Origin: Alphaproteobacteria bacterium
Lineage (GTDB): Bacteria; Pseudomonadota; Alphaproteobacteria; TMED109
NCBI GenBank assembly: GCA_030828505.1
Contig: JAURCJ010000008.1
Coordinates: forward strand, 23,861-87,860
DNA: 64,000 nucleotides
Direction: 5' to 3'
Shown here: in pieces, positions 54,259-63,671 of the stretch
Position numbering within the stretch: position 1 is the stretch's first letter
Layout: every line of letters begins with the position of its first letter
Program-made: the position numbers and the translations under genes
The notes under the pieces: model-generated
What the model was told of the DNA's origin: nothing
Database searches by the model: none
What the model saw: the letters and a program-made list of their open reading frames with translations, nothing else

Positions 54259-56010
54259 ATGATTAATTCAGACTCAATGTCTCCTATCCAAGCTTTTAAA
54301 AGAATTTGGAAAAATTATGGCAAAGGTCACCTTTTTCATTTTATTATTGCCAATTTTCTTATGTTATTAATTGCCGGGACAACTGCATTATATCCAATAG
54401 TTATTGATTATGCTTTTTTGTCACTTGAAGAAGCTGATTGGTCAAAAATTATTTTAATTCCATTATTTATAATATCTTTAACTTTTATAAAGGGAGCAGC
54501 TTTATACAAACAAACAGTTATAATTAATACGTTAGTTCAGACTATTATTTTAAAAATACAATCCAGTCTATTTAAATCACTATTAAACTTAGACTTAGAT
54601 GTGATCACTACAACGAGAGTAGGAAATTTACAAGCAAGAATAATGAATGATGTAAATTTAATGAAAGAAGCTTTAATAAGAAGTTTTAATAATTTAGTTA
54701 GAGATCTTTTTACATTAATTGGTTTAATTATATCAATGTTTTGGTTAAATTGGGTTTTAGCAGTCGCAGTAATAATAGTTTACCCGTTAGCTGTATTTCC
54801 AATAGTAAAAATAGGAAAAAAGAGCAGAAGTCTCTCAGGTCTCATGCAAGAGCAAATAGGAAGATCTTCGGCTTTTGTGACGGAAAGTTTTTCTGGTTCA
54901 AGGCTAATAAAAAGCTACCAGCTAGAAGATGTTCAAAATCAAAAGGCTGGTAGACATTTTGAAGAATTAAAGGAAATCATTATTAGAGTTATTTCAACAC
55001 GTGCAGGTTTAGAACCTGTTATGGAAATAATTGGTGGCATTGCAATTTCATTAGTTATTGTTTTAGCAGGTTGGCAAATTGTATCAGGTACAAGTACTGT
55101 AGGGGAGTTTTCAGGGTTTGTGAGTGCATTATTAATTGCAGTAGGACCTGCTAGAGCTTTAGGAACTCTTAATTCTGTTTTACAAGAAGGAACGGCCGCT
55201 GCTAATAGAGTATATGGAGGCATTGACGCAAGATCTAAGGTCTTTGATGAAAAAAATGCTATTGAGTTAAACAATATTAAAGGAATTATTACATTCAAGA
55301 ATATTGTTTATAAATATTCGGATAAAAATATTTCTGCTTTAGAAAATATTAATTTAGAGATAAATTCTGGAGAGTCTATAGCAATTGTTGGTCCAAGTGG
55401 TTCTGGAAAATCAACATTAATTAATTTAATATTAAGATTCTTTAATCCTCATAGTGGAGATGTTTTTATTGATAATAAAAACATTAGTCAGGTAAAAATA
55501 TCTTCTTTAAGAAAAAATATTGCTATTGTTTCGCAAGATACTTTACTTTTTCATGGAACCATATCAGAAAATATTGCATTTGGTAATCAAAAAGCTGAAC
55601 AGAAGGATATTGAAAAGGCTGCTTTAGAAGCAGGTGCCGATAAATTTATTAAATTATTACCCCAAAGTTATGAAACAATAGTGGGGGAGAATGGGGCGAA
55701 TCTCTCTGGAGGAGAAAAACAAAGAATAGCTATAGCAAGAGCTATACTTAGAGACCCTGCTATACTGATACTAGATGAGCCAACAAGTTCTTTGGATGCA
55801 GAAGCCGAAGATAAGATTAAGCAAACACTCGCTAATATAGCAAAGGAAAGAACAACAATAACAATAGCCCATCGTTTATCAACTATAACAAATGCGGATA
55901 GAATTGTAGTGTTAGATAAAGGCAAAATTTCTTCCATTGGAAACCATGAGCAGTTATTAGAAAACTCAGATTTATATAGAAAATTGGCTTTATTACAAAA
56001 CATAGAATAA
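54259..56010 (+). CDS. MsbA-like lipid/LPS ABC exporter
   Basis: A 583-residue half-transporter: six membrane helices (about 25-300) followed by an ATPase domain with Walker A VGPSGSGKST, signature LSGGEKQRIAIARAI and Walker B ILILDEPTSSLD. Architecture and context beside a WaaL-like gene suggest lipid A flipping, but substrate specificity is not provable. AGGAAG site before the ATG. Confidence 0.9.
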   Translation: MINSDSMSPIQAFKRIWKNYGKGHLFHFIIANFLMLLIAGTTALYPIVIDYAFLSLEEADWSKIILIPLFIISLTFIKGAALYKQTVIINTLVQTIILKIQSSLFKSLLNLDLDVITTTRVGNLQARIMNDVNLMKEALIRSFNNLVRDLFTLIGLIISMFWLNWVLAVAVIIVYPLAVFPIVKIGKKSRSLSGLMQEQIGRSSAFVTESFSGSRLIKSYQLEDVQNQKAGRHFEELKEIIIRVISTRAGLEPVMEIIGGIAISLVIVLAGWQIVSGTSTVGEFSGFVSALLIAVGPARALGTLNSVLQEGTAAANRVYGGIDARSKVFDEKNAIELNNIKGIITFKNIVYKYSDKNISALENINLEINSGESIAIVGPSGSGKSTLINLILRFFNPHSGDVFIDNKNISQVKISSLRKNIAIVSQDTLLFHGTISENIAFGNQKAEQKDIEKAALEAGADKFIKLLPQSYETIVGENGANLSGGEKQRIAIARAILRDPAILILDEPTSSLDAEAEDKIKQTLANIAKERTTITIAHRLSTITNADRIVVLDKGKISSIGNHEQLLENSDLYRKLALLQNIE

Positions 56011-56015
56011 TAAAT

Positions 56016-56651
56016 TTATTCTCTTCTTAAAAGATAACTACTAATAATTTCAGGCAATTTTTTTACTTTGAATGAGTCTTTTACTTTTTTTGGGTCATAA
56101 TCTTCCTTAACCCATTTTAGAAATGATTTATTATTATTTGTTTTTAAATAATTCTCAAAAAAGGCATCCAATATTCCTGTTTTAGCATGTTTAAGGTGTA
56201 AGTATTTAAATGATAATTGATTTTTTGCTTCTTGCACTGATTTGTCTTTATTTAAAATAAGAAAAAGTGCTGACATTAACCCTGCTCTGTCTGCACCTGA
56301 TTTACAATGCATAATTATTGGATATTCAACTTCCTTAAATAACTCTTTTGCTGCTAGTATGGTTTCTATCTTAGGAGTCTCGCGAGAAGTAACGGGAAAA
56401 TTTATTAATTTAATATTATATTTTTCACAAGTTTCTTTTTCTAAGTAGTATGATGAACAGTGTCTAACTCCTCTTAAATTTATTATTGTTTTGATGCCCC
56501 TTTTCTTTTTATCAGCAATTATTTGCCATGGAAATGGTTGATTGGAGCGATAAACATTTTCAGATATTTCATAGAGAGATCTCCATTTAAAACGAAAAAT
56601 ACCATGATCAACAAATATTAAATCTATATAAGAAAAGATTTTACTTAACAC
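56016..56651 (-). CDS. Tyrosine/dual-specificity phosphatase family protein
   Basis: A 211-residue cytoplasmic protein with the catalytic P-loop HCKSGADRAGL (Cys116, Arg122), a CX5R signature, and the general-acid region near TSRETPK. Similar phosphatases accompany LPS or exopolysaccharide loci in alphaproteobacteria. It converges on the MsbA-like gene, 5 bases apart. The substrate is unknown and could be a protein, lipid or phosphoinositol-like compound. Confidence 0.82.
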   Translation of the reverse strand: MLSKIFSYIDLIFVDHGIFRFKWRSLYEISENVYRSNQPFPWQIIADKKKRGIKTIINLRGVRHCSSYYLEKETCEKYNIKLINFPVTSRETPKIETILAAKELFKEVEYPIIMHCKSGADRAGLMSALFLILNKDKSVQEAKNQLSFKYLHLKHAKTGILDAFFENYLKTNNNKSFLKWVKEDYDPKKVKDSFKVKKLPEIISSYLLRRE

Positions 56652-56781
56652 ACCTGAAGTATTTTCTTTATTCCAAAATTTATTATTAATTCTTTTTCTC
56701 CAGATTATAAAATTATTAATCTTTATTTAATGTATAAAATTTAATAAATTAAATACATACAATTAATTAAGATGGAATGAA

Positions 56782-56919
56782 ATGAATTTAAATAATAAAG
56801 ATAATATTAAAGTAAAATTAAAAAATAAAGAACGTAGATTAGCTTTAGAAATGAAAGAGAATTTAAAGAAAAGAAAGGCTCAAATCAAAGCAAGAAAAGA
56901 AAAACCTAAGGAAGAGTAA
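56782..56919 (+). CDS. Small basic protein of 45 residues, function unknown
   Basis: The ATG at 56782 is preceded by GGA, and the reading frame runs to TAA at 56917-56919. The product is very rich in Lys, Arg and Glu and contains LEMKENLKKRKAQIKARKEK, a continuous charged helix. Similar short proteins with an ENLKRRKAQ-type core are found in other alphaproteobacteria near murA, which supports this being a real gene. The function is unknown; RNA or ribosome binding would suit the charge. Confidence 0.65.
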   Translation: MNLNNKDNIKVKLKNKERRLALEMKENLKKRKAQIKARKEKPKEE

Positions 56920-56993
56920 GTAATATATTTGAGTATATTTTTGATGTATAGTAGTTATTATATAAAAATCGTATTTAGTTGTAAGGATAAAAT

Positions 56994-57548
56994 ATGTCTA
57001 TAATGCCTGATTCATGGATAAAAAAAATGTCTAAAGAAAATGATATGATTCAACCTTTTGCAGACGAACAAAAGAAAGATGGTGTTATAAGTTTCGGGGT
57101 TTCGTCCTATGGATATGATGCAAGAGTTTCAGATGAGTTTAAAGTTTTTACTAATGTTAATAATGCTTTAGTTGATCCAAAGAATTTTTCGGAAGATTCA
57201 TTCATTGAAAGAAAAGCAGATAGTTGTATTATTCCCCCTAATAGTTTTGTTTTAGCAAGGACAGTAGAATATTTTAAAATTCCTAGAGATGTATTAGTAA
57301 TTTGTTTGGGAAAGTCTACTTATGCTAGGTGTGGTATTATTGTTAATGTTACTCCTCTTGAACCAGAGTGGGAAGGACATGTTACTCTAGAGTTTTCAAA
57401 TACTACTCCCTTGCCTGCAAGAGTTTATGCTAATGAAGGGGCATGTCAGTTTCTATTTTTAAAAGGTGATATTGCTTGTGATATTTCATATCTTGAAAGG
57501 TCGGGAAAATATATGGGTCAACGTGGCGTAACTTTGCCTAAACTTTGA
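56994..57548 (+). CDS. dcd: dCTP deaminase
   Basis: Deaminates dCTP to dUTP for thymidylate synthesis. The 184-residue product has the start [24 protein letters not shown], the nucleotide region [34 protein letters not shown] (given in part by motif) and [14 protein letters not shown] lies 7 bases upstream of the ATG. Followed after 13 bases by murA. Confidence 0.96.
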   Translation: MSIMPDSWIKKMSKENDMIQPFADEQKKDGVISFGVSSYGYDARVSDEFKVFTNVNNALVDPKNFSEDSFIERKADSCIIPPNSFVLARTVEYFKIPRDVLVICLGKSTYARCGIIVNVTPLEPEWEGHVTLEFSNTTPLPARVYANEGACQFLFLKGDIACDISYLERSGKYMGQRGVTLPKL

Positions 57549-57561
57549 TTGCTAAATAATT

Positions 57562-58815
57562 ATGGATAAAATATCTATCCTTGGTGGAAAGACACTTGAA
57601 GGGATTATATCAATTAGTGGCTCTAAGAATGCTAGCCTTCCTATATTAGCTGCTAGTTTATTAACAAATGAAGTATCTTGTTTATCTAATGTTCCAAATT
57701 TACTTGATATTACTACGATGAAAGATTTATTATCTTCTCTAGGTATCAATATTACTTCAAATAATAAAATATTATATTTAGAGCCAAGTAATACTATTTC
57801 TACTCATGCAGATTATGAGTTAGTAAGAAAAATGAGAGCATCAGTTTTAGTATTAGGTCCTTTATTAGCACGTTATGGTGAAGCAGAAGTTTCTTTACCA
57901 GGAGGATGCGCAATTGGTTCCCGTCCTGTAGACATTCATATAAATGCTCTAAAAAAAATGGGTGTAAAAATAGAAATTAAGGATGGGTATATTAAAGCGA
58001 AAGTAGATAAAAAAAAATTAGTAGGAGCGGATATTACTTTTCCGATAGCAAGTGTGGGAGCTACAGAAAATATAATAATGGCAGCATCTTTAGCTGAGGG
58101 AAGAACAATAATAAGAAATGTGGCGTTAGAACCAGAAATAGATGATTTAATCAAAGTTTTAAATAAAATGGGGTCACGAATTAATAGATTAAATGGTGGT
58201 AAAATAGAAATAGAAGGGGTGAATAATTTAAAAGGTTTTTCTCATTCAGTTATGCCGGATAGAATTGAAGCGGGCACATACGCTATGGCTGCAGTCATAA
58301 CTTCAGGAAAAATTCAATTATTAAATGCTGATAAAAAATACTTAAAAAATGTAATGCAGTATTTGTATAAAGTAGGTGCCAAAATCGAATATAATGTTGA
58401 TGGGATCATTATCGAGGGCCCAAAAACAATTATAAATGTAGATGTAAAGACTGAAGTGTATCCTGGATTTCCTACAGATTTACAAGCTCAGGCAATGGCT
58501 CTAATGGTAGTTGCTAATGGATCGTCAGTAATTGAAGAAAGTATTTTTGAGAATAGATTTATGCATATAGCAGAATTAGTCAGATTTGGTGCAAAAATTA
58601 AAAATACAGGATTTAAAGCTTATATAGATGGACAAAAAAAGTTGAATGGGGCTCAAGTGATGGCTACTGATTTGAGAGCTTCCTCTTCATTAATTTTAGC
58701 TGGGCTTAAAGCTGAAGGTGAAACTATAATAAATAGGGTGTATCATTTAGACCGTGGGTATGAGGACCTAGAAAAAAAATTATCTAACTGCGGTGCAAAT
58801 ATTCGGAGGATTTAA
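57562..58815 (+). CDS. murA: UDP-N-acetylglucosamine 1-carboxyvinyltransferase
   Basis: First committed step of peptidoglycan synthesis, transferring enolpyruvate from PEP to UDP-GlcNAc. The 417-residue product has the catalytic Cys116 in LPGGCAIGSRPVDIH (the fosfomycin target), N-terminal GSKNASLPILAASLL and C-terminal YHLDRGYEDLEKKL. It heads the typical alphaproteobacterial murA-DUF2948-hisG-hisD-UPF0262 run. Confidence 0.98.
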   Translation: MDKISILGGKTLEGIISISGSKNASLPILAASLLTNEVSCLSNVPNLLDITTMKDLLSSLGINITSNNKILYLEPSNTISTHADYELVRKMRASVLVLGPLLARYGEAEVSLPGGCAIGSRPVDIHINALKKMGVKIEIKDGYIKAKVDKKKLVGADITFPIASVGATENIIMAASLAEGRTIIRNVALEPEIDDLIKVLNKMGSRINRLNGGKIEIEGVNNLKGFSHSVMPDRIEAGTYAMAAVITSGKIQLLNADKKYLKNVMQYLYKVGAKIEYNVDGIIIEGPKTIINVDVKTEVYPGFPTDLQAQAMALMVVANGSSVIEESIFENRFMHIAELVRFGAKIKNTGFKAYIDGQKKLNGAQVMATDLRASSSLILAGLKAEGETIINRVYHLDRGYEDLEKKLSNCGANIRRI

Positions 58816-58821
58816 AAATTT

Positions 58822-59256
58822 ATGATTAAAGATAATTATAAGCCATTAAAACTTCGTGCAGAGGATGATAATGATTTAGAAGTTCTCTCAAAATGTTTAT
58901 TTGAAGCTATATGTTTTGATACTGAAATGAAATTTCTGAAAGAAAAAAATGTATTTTTATTATCTGTCGAGAGGTTTACTTGGGAATCTTATGAGGGAAA
59001 AGACGAAAATCTGCTACAAGTTTTATGTATTATTCAAATACATTTTGTAGGTTCTTTTATTACAGAGAATATTCTAAATAAACAAAGTAAAGGTTTACAT
59101 AGCTTAATCTCTATTGCATATGATAAAAATATATTAATGTTTACGTTTGATAATAAAGCATCAATCAGGTTCAATTTAAAAAAATTGAAATTATATATAG
59201 AAGATATAGGTAAGCCAATAAAGCCTGCAGTAGTACCTATAAGGAATAGAAGGTGA
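58822..59256 (+). CDS. DUF2948 family protein
   Basis: A 144-residue protein with the DUF2948 start KLRAEDDNDLEVLSKCLFEA and the central ERFTWE motif. Function unknown; in alphaproteobacteria it nearly always follows murA, as here (6-base gap). Confidence 0.88.
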   Translation: MIKDNYKPLKLRAEDDNDLEVLSKCLFEAICFDTEMKFLKEKNVFLLSVERFTWESYEGKDENLLQVLCIIQIHFVGSFITENILNKQSKGLHSLISIAYDKNILMFTFDNKASIRFNLKKLKLYIEDIGKPIKPAVVPIRNRR

Positions 59257-59259
59257 ATA

Positions 59260-59922
59260 ATGAGTGCTAATAGATCTGATAATATTATTATGGCTGTTCC
59301 AAAAGGTAGAATTTTGGATGAATTAGTTCCTTTAATGGAAAAAGCTATGATAATTCCTGAAAAAGCATTTTTTGATAAAAAAGATAGAAAATTGCTATTT
59401 TCATCTAATATATCTTGGTTGAAAATAATAAGAGTAAGAAGCTTTGATGTTGCTACATTTGTCGCTTTTGGAGGTGCCGATATTGGTATTGCTGGATTTG
59501 ATGTGCTAAAAGAGTTTAATTATCCTGAATTATATATACCAATTGATTTAAAAATTGGTGCATGCCATTTGTCTATAGCTGAACCAAAAAATTATAATAA
59601 AGATGATAATATTCAGTTAAAGATAGCTACTAAATATCCTAACATTACTAATAGTTATTTTGCAGAAAAAGGTATTAATGTGAATTGTATTAAGATGAAT
59701 GGTGCTATGGAAATTGCTCCAAAGCTAGAGATGGCTGATAAAATTGTTGATTTAGTATCTTCAGGAAAAACTCTTATTGCTAACGATTTAGTAGAAGTAG
59801 AAAATATATTAAATGTTACATCCCATTTGGTAATAAATAGGACAGCTTTTAAGACCCGATCTAAAAATATAAGAGATATAATGGTCTTTTTTAGGGAGGC
59901 ATTAAATGAAAAAAATACTTGA
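59260..59922 (+). CDS. hisG: ATP phosphoribosyltransferase, short form
   Basis: First step of histidine synthesis. At 220 residues it is the short HisG, lacking the regulatory ACT-like domain, so it should need HisZ, which is not in the window. Motifs: MAVPKGRILDELVPLMEKA, FGGADIGIAGFDVLKEF, and DLVSSGKTLIANDLVEVENI. It overlaps hisD by 17 bases. Confidence 0.95.
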   Translation: MSANRSDNIIMAVPKGRILDELVPLMEKAMIIPEKAFFDKKDRKLLFSSNISWLKIIRVRSFDVATFVAFGGADIGIAGFDVLKEFNYPELYIPIDLKIGACHLSIAEPKNYNKDDNIQLKIATKYPNITNSYFAEKGINVNCIKMNGAMEIAPKLEMADKIVDLVSSGKTLIANDLVEVENILNVTSHLVINRTAFKTRSKNIRDIMVFFREALNEKNT

Positions 59923-61213
59923 TTTTGAGAGTAAAGAATTTGTTAAAGATCTAGATAATTATATCTCAAAAAATAGAAATATAAGCACAGATGTATCTGA
60001 AAAAGTAAAAATAATAATTAATAAGATTATTGATGAGAATGATACGGCCCTTAAAGATTTAACTTTGAAATATGATGATTATGAGATCATGAAACACGGT
60101 TTTTGTGTTAATGAAAATGATTTTAATCTAGCTTTTAAAGAATGTGATAAAGGTTTAATTGCTGCTATAGAGAAAGCTGCAGAGAGAATAAGTGCGTTTC
60201 ATGAAAAGCAAATTCCCAGTAATATAAGTTATACTGATGAGAGTAATGTACAGTTAGGTTATAAGTGGACTCCTTTAGATTCAGTTGGATTATATATTCC
60301 TGGTGGAAAAGCTTCTTATCCTAGTTCGGTTATTATGACGGCTATTCCTGCAAGGATTGCAAAAGTTCCAGAAATTTCTATGTGTGTCCCCTGTCCTAAA
60401 GGGTATTTGAATCCTTCTGTTCTAGTTGCTGCAAAAATATGTGGTGTGGAAAAAATATACAAAATAGGTGGCGCACAAGCTATAGCTGCTATGGCTTATG
60501 GAACAAATACAGTAAAAAAAGTCAATAAAATATTTGGTCCGGGAAATGCATGGGTCGCAGAAGCAAAAAGGCAACTTTTTGGAAAAGTAGGAATAGACAT
60601 GGTTGCAGGACCTTCAGAAATATTAGTTATATCAGATAATAATAGTAATCCTAATTGGATAGCAGCTGATTTACTTTCTCAAGCAGAACATGATACGAAT
60701 GCTCAGTCTATACTTATTACAGACGATTTAGACTTTGCAAAGCAAGTAGATGCTGCTATTGACAGTTTAATAATATCTTTAAAACGTAAAGAAATAACTG
60801 AAACTAGTTGGCGAAACAACGGGGCTATTATAGTTTTAAAAAATCTTGAGCAGTCGATAGACATTGTAAATAAAATAGCTCCTGAGCATTTAGAAATATC
60901 AGTCGAAAACCCTGAATTAATTGCAGATAAAATAAATAATGCAGGATCTATATTTTTAGGACGCTTTGTCCCTGAAGCTATAGGCGATTATATAGCAGGG
61001 CCTAATCATGTTTTACCTACAGCTAGTACTGCAAGGTTCTCTTCTGGTATTTCTACTTTAGATTATATGAGAAGGACTTCTTTAATTAAATGTGATCCAG
61101 AGGCTTTAAATAAAATTGCTCCGTCAGCAATTAAAATTGCGGAAAATGAAGGTTTAGAAGTACATGCATTATCAATGAAGATACGAATGAATAATTTCAC
61201 AAATGAAAAATAA
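59906..61213 (+). CDS. hisD: Histidinol dehydrogenase
   Basis: Zinc, NAD-dependent enzyme for the last two histidine steps. The 435-residue product has VGLYIPGGKASYPSSVIM, the signature GPSEILVISDNNSNPNWIAADLLSQAEHD (shown in part) with Zn and catalytic residues, and GPNHVLPTASTARFSSG. It overlaps hisG and UPF0262, an arrangement that couples their translation. Confidence 0.97.
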   Translation: MKKILDFESKEFVKDLDNYISKNRNISTDVSEKVKIIINKIIDENDTALKDLTLKYDDYEIMKHGFCVNENDFNLAFKECDKGLIAAIEKAAERISAFHEKQIPSNISYTDESNVQLGYKWTPLDSVGLYIPGGKASYPSSVIMTAIPARIAKVPEISMCVPCPKGYLNPSVLVAAKICGVEKIYKIGGAQAIAAMAYGTNTVKKVNKIFGPGNAWVAEAKRQLFGKVGIDMVAGPSEILVISDNNSNPNWIAADLLSQAEHDTNAQSILITDDLDFAKQVDAAIDSLIISLKRKEITETSWRNNGAIIVLKNLEQSIDIVNKIAPEHLEISVENPELIADKINNAGSIFLGRFVPEAIGDYIAGPNHVLPTASTARFSSGISTLDYMRRTSLIKCDPEALNKIAPSAIKIAENEGLEVHALSMKIRMNNFTNEK

Positions 61214-61697
61214 TATTAAAAAAATAAGTTTTGAGGAATCTAATTTTAAAAGCCTAAATATAGCAACTGATAAGGATATTAAAGTAGCAATTTATGATAT
61301 TATTGAAGATAATAGTTTTAAATTGTTAGGTTCTGATATTTCTGAATATAATTTGGAAGTCTTATTTGCAGAAAATATCTTAAAAATTTCTGTTAACTCT
61401 GCCTTAACAAAAAAAAATATAAAAACTTTTTCAATCAATATAGGAAGTTTAAATAAAATTTTAAAAGATTATATCAAATTATGTAATTCATATTATGAGT
61501 CAATTAAATCAGCACCAGTGCAAAAGGTTGAAGCTCTAGATATGGGAAGAAGGAGTTTACATGATGATGCTTCCCATGATCTTATAAATAAGATAAAAGA
61601 TGATATTGATATGGATTTTACTACAGCAAGACGGTTTATTACCTTATTTAGTATAATCCAAAGAAAATCATTACTAGGAGAGAAGATTTTTTTATAA
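61203..61697 (+). CDS. UPF0262 family protein
   Basis: A 164-residue protein with the family core ALDMGRRSLHDDASHDLINKIKDDIDMDFTTARRFITLF, best seen as the AGR-like GRRSLHDDAS motif. Function unknown; conserved between hisD and infA in alphaproteobacteria. It overlaps hisD by 11 bases. Confidence 0.9.
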   Translation: MKNNIKKISFEESNFKSLNIATDKDIKVAIYDIIEDNSFKLLGSDISEYNLEVLFAENILKISVNSALTKKNIKTFSINIGSLNKILKDYIKLCNSYYESIKSAPVQKVEALDMGRRSLHDDASHDLINKIKDDIDMDFTTARRFITLFSIIQRKSLLGEKIFL

Positions 61698-61733
61698 TAG
61701 TATCTAAAATGTATAATTAATAAAGGAATTAAT

Positions 61734-61952
61734 ATGGCAAAAGAAGACTTATTAGAATTTGATGGAATAGTTGATGAGATTTTACCTAATGCAATGTTTA
61801 GAGTTACTTTAGAAAATAAGCATGAAGTTCTAGCGCATACAGCCGGTAGAATGCGAAAACATAGAATTCGTGTTTTAGCAGGTGATAAGGTAACTGTTGA
61901 AATGACGCCTTATGATTTAACTAAGGGCAGAATAATCTATAGACATAAGTAA
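61734..61952 (+). CDS. infA: Translation initiation factor IF-1
   Basis: A 72-residue OB-fold factor with [45 protein letters not shown] (split by motif) and ITYR-like IIYRHK at the end. AAAGGA upstream of the ATG. Confidence 0.97.
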   Translation: MAKEDLLEFDGIVDEILPNAMFRVTLENKHEVLAHTAGRMRKHRIRVLAGDKVTVEMTPYDLTKGRIIYRHK

Positions 61953-61960
61953 ATAAAAAG

Positions 61961-62539
61961 TTGATAGGAGATAAATATAAACTGGTATTGGCATCTTCCT
62001 CAGAAAGAAGGTTAGTTCTACTTAAAAGAATAGGGTATGTTCCAGACATAATAGATGCTCCAGATATAAAAGAAGATATTCGTAAAAATGAAACACCGGA
62101 TGCTTACGTAAAAAGAATAGCAAAAGAAAAAGCGGAAAGTGTCTATCAAAGGCATAAAAATAGTTATATTATAGCTGCAGATACCGTAATTTTTTCTGGC
62201 TCAAAAATTTATGGTAAAGTAGATTACAAAGATGAAGCTTTCAAAGTTTTAAATAAATTATCAGGCAAAAAACATAGAGTATACGGGGGAATATGTGTCA
62301 TTTCTCCTAACAAAAATATTTCTATTAAAAGAATAGTTACGCAGGTTTCTTTTCGTAAAATTAATAGTAAAGAAATACAAGATTATATTAATACTAAAGA
62401 GTGGGTTGGAAAAGCTGGTTGCTATGCTATTCAAGGAATTGCATCAAAATTTGTAAAAAGAATTAATGGAAATTATGATAATGTAGTTGGTTTGAGTGTT
62501 ATAGATGCAGATAAAATGCTAAAAGGTATAAAAGCCTGA
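61961..62539 (+). CDS. maf: Maf-family nucleotide pyrophosphatase
   Basis: Hydrolyses non-canonical or modified nucleoside triphosphates. The 192-residue product starts at a TTG right after infA and has the Maf start LVLASSSERRLVLLKRIGY, catalytic-region IIAADTVIF, LSGKKHRVYGG and AGCYAIQGIASKFV. Last in the murA-maf run, before a strong terminator. Confidence 0.93.
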   Translation: MIGDKYKLVLASSSERRLVLLKRIGYVPDIIDAPDIKEDIRKNETPDAYVKRIAKEKAESVYQRHKNSYIIAADTVIFSGSKIYGKVDYKDEAFKVLNKLSGKKHRVYGGICVISPNKNISIKRIVTQVSFRKINSKEIQDYINTKEWVGKAGCYAIQGIASKFVKRINGNYDNVVGLSVIDADKMLKGIKA

Positions 62540-62545
62540 AACAAA

Positions 62546-62583
62546 ATGTTTAATTTTTATAAAAATTAAACATACTTTTCTTT
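62546..62583 (+). terminator. Rho-independent terminator after maf
   Basis: A perfect 13-bp inverted repeat: ATGTTTAATTTTT (62546-62558) and AAAAATTAAACAT (62561-62573), with a 2-base centre, then ACTTTTCTTT. It ends the murA-to-maf operon. It is AT-rich, but the stem is unusually regular. Confidence 0.7.
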
Positions 62584-62623
62584 ACATATTTCAATCTATC
62601 TATTAAAAACTCATATATATGGA

Positions 62624-62699
62624 GCCCAAATAGCTCAGTTGGTAGAGCAAGCGACTGAAAATCGCTGTGTCGTTGGTTCAATTCCATCTTTGGGCACCA
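62624..62699 (+). tRNA. tRNA-Phe (GAA)
   Basis: A 76-base cloverleaf with encoded CCA: acceptor GCCCAAA/TTTGGGC, anticodon stem AGCGA/TCGCT with loop CTGAAAA (anticodon GAA), T arm GTTGG-TTCAATT-CCATC. The T stem has one T/T mismatch, unusual for a functional tRNA. It marks the border to the accessory-looking DNA downstream. Confidence 0.95.
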
Positions 62700-62794
62700 T
62701 ATATCTTGTATCTTTCAGAATCCTTTATAGAAGCCAATCCTAAAAAGCTTTAGATACTATTTGTGCATACGCATTGTGCATACATTAAAGAAAT

Positions 62795-62809
62795 ACCACA
62801 TATTGTGGT
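62795..62809. repeat. Palindrome ACCACA-TAT-TGTGGT
   Basis: Perfect 6-bp arms around 3 bases, in the non-coding DNA after tRNA-Phe. Possible protein-binding site. Confidence 0.4.
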
Positions 62810-62918
62810 GATGAATTAGTGCTAAAAAGTAGATGAATCAGTACGCAGATGAGTATATATTTTAATGGATTATTGCCATTATTTCACTAGTTTTTGGCTT
62901 GAATCATGCATCACAGAC

Positions 62919-62936
62919 TAATCATTTGAATGATTA
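62919..62936. repeat. Palindrome TAATCATT-TG-AATGATTA
   Basis: Perfect 8-bp arms around 2 bases, in the same non-coding DNA. Possible operator for an element-borne repressor. Confidence 0.4.
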
Positions 62937-63470
62937 TACCTCATCATTTGTTACGCATAGCCTTATACGAGTACATGGAGAACTATATTAACATGGGCAA
63001 ACTAGGTTTTATTAGGAAGATTGAACAGTAGATATAGGTTTTAGGATGAACCAAGCCATACATAAGATGAACGAAAACAACCCACATTCATCCTTATGTG
63101 ATTATAAATCTCATAATATAATCATTTAAAGGTATCATTTAGAGAAATTTTATTAGATTTAAAACCATATTTAAGCACCCCACCAAAGAAAATTAACTCA
63201 ATCATCTATTAATATATAAGACCTCTCAAAAATGGCAGAAAATATAGGGTAGAGGTATGTTTTTCTGGTAGGATTTACTTGCTTTTTAGTGTAAAATTTG
63301 GTATAATTATAGAGTAAAATATGAAGTATCAGACAGCACGAAACGTAGCATACTGGAAGCTTCCTCTACTACATTAAAATTAAAAACAACTAACTATGCG
63401 TAGCCATAATTACGTCTAGTTTTAATGAAGTTATAGCTATTGCTATGGCACAAACAGTAAAGGAATTAAT

Positions 63471-63671
63471 ATGAATACAATTATGAATGTAACAGAAACA
63501 GCTCGTCTTTTAGATACAGATAATACTTATGTCTATAAACTCATAAAGAAGAACCAACTAGAACCAGTACAAGAGAATCCATATAGAGTCTCTATAGATG
63601 GAATTAAGGATTACTTAAACAACAGATTACCTGAAGCGTTTGCTGTATATCCAACAAGACCTCTACTTTAA
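63471..63671 (+). CDS. Helix-turn-helix (excisionase/MerR-like) small DNA-binding protein
   Basis: A 66-residue protein whose first 50 residues form an excisionase-type winged helix (NVTETARLLDTDNTYVYKLIKKN, then VSIDGIKDYLNNR). AAAGGA site before the ATG. Proteins of this kind control excision or replication of phages and plasmids. Its stop codon abuts the ATG of the next ORF. Integration next to tRNA-Phe supports a mobile-element origin. Confidence 0.7.
   Translation: MNTIMNVTETARLLDTDNTYVYKLIKKNQLEPVQENPYRVSIDGIKDYLNNRLPEAFAVYPTRPLL

Larger units (their letters stand above)
62700..63470 (+). other. About 770 bases with no recognisable gene, downstream of tRNA-Phe
   Basis: No convincing ORF in either direction. 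Visible elements: a 10-base direct repeat TTGTGCATAC (62761-62770, 62774-62783), palindromes at 62795-62809 and 62919-62936, and an ACCTCT/AGAGGT pair (63221-63226, 63251-63256). In this otherwise densely packed window such a stretch stands out and is typical of the junction of an integrated element. Confidence 0.6.
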
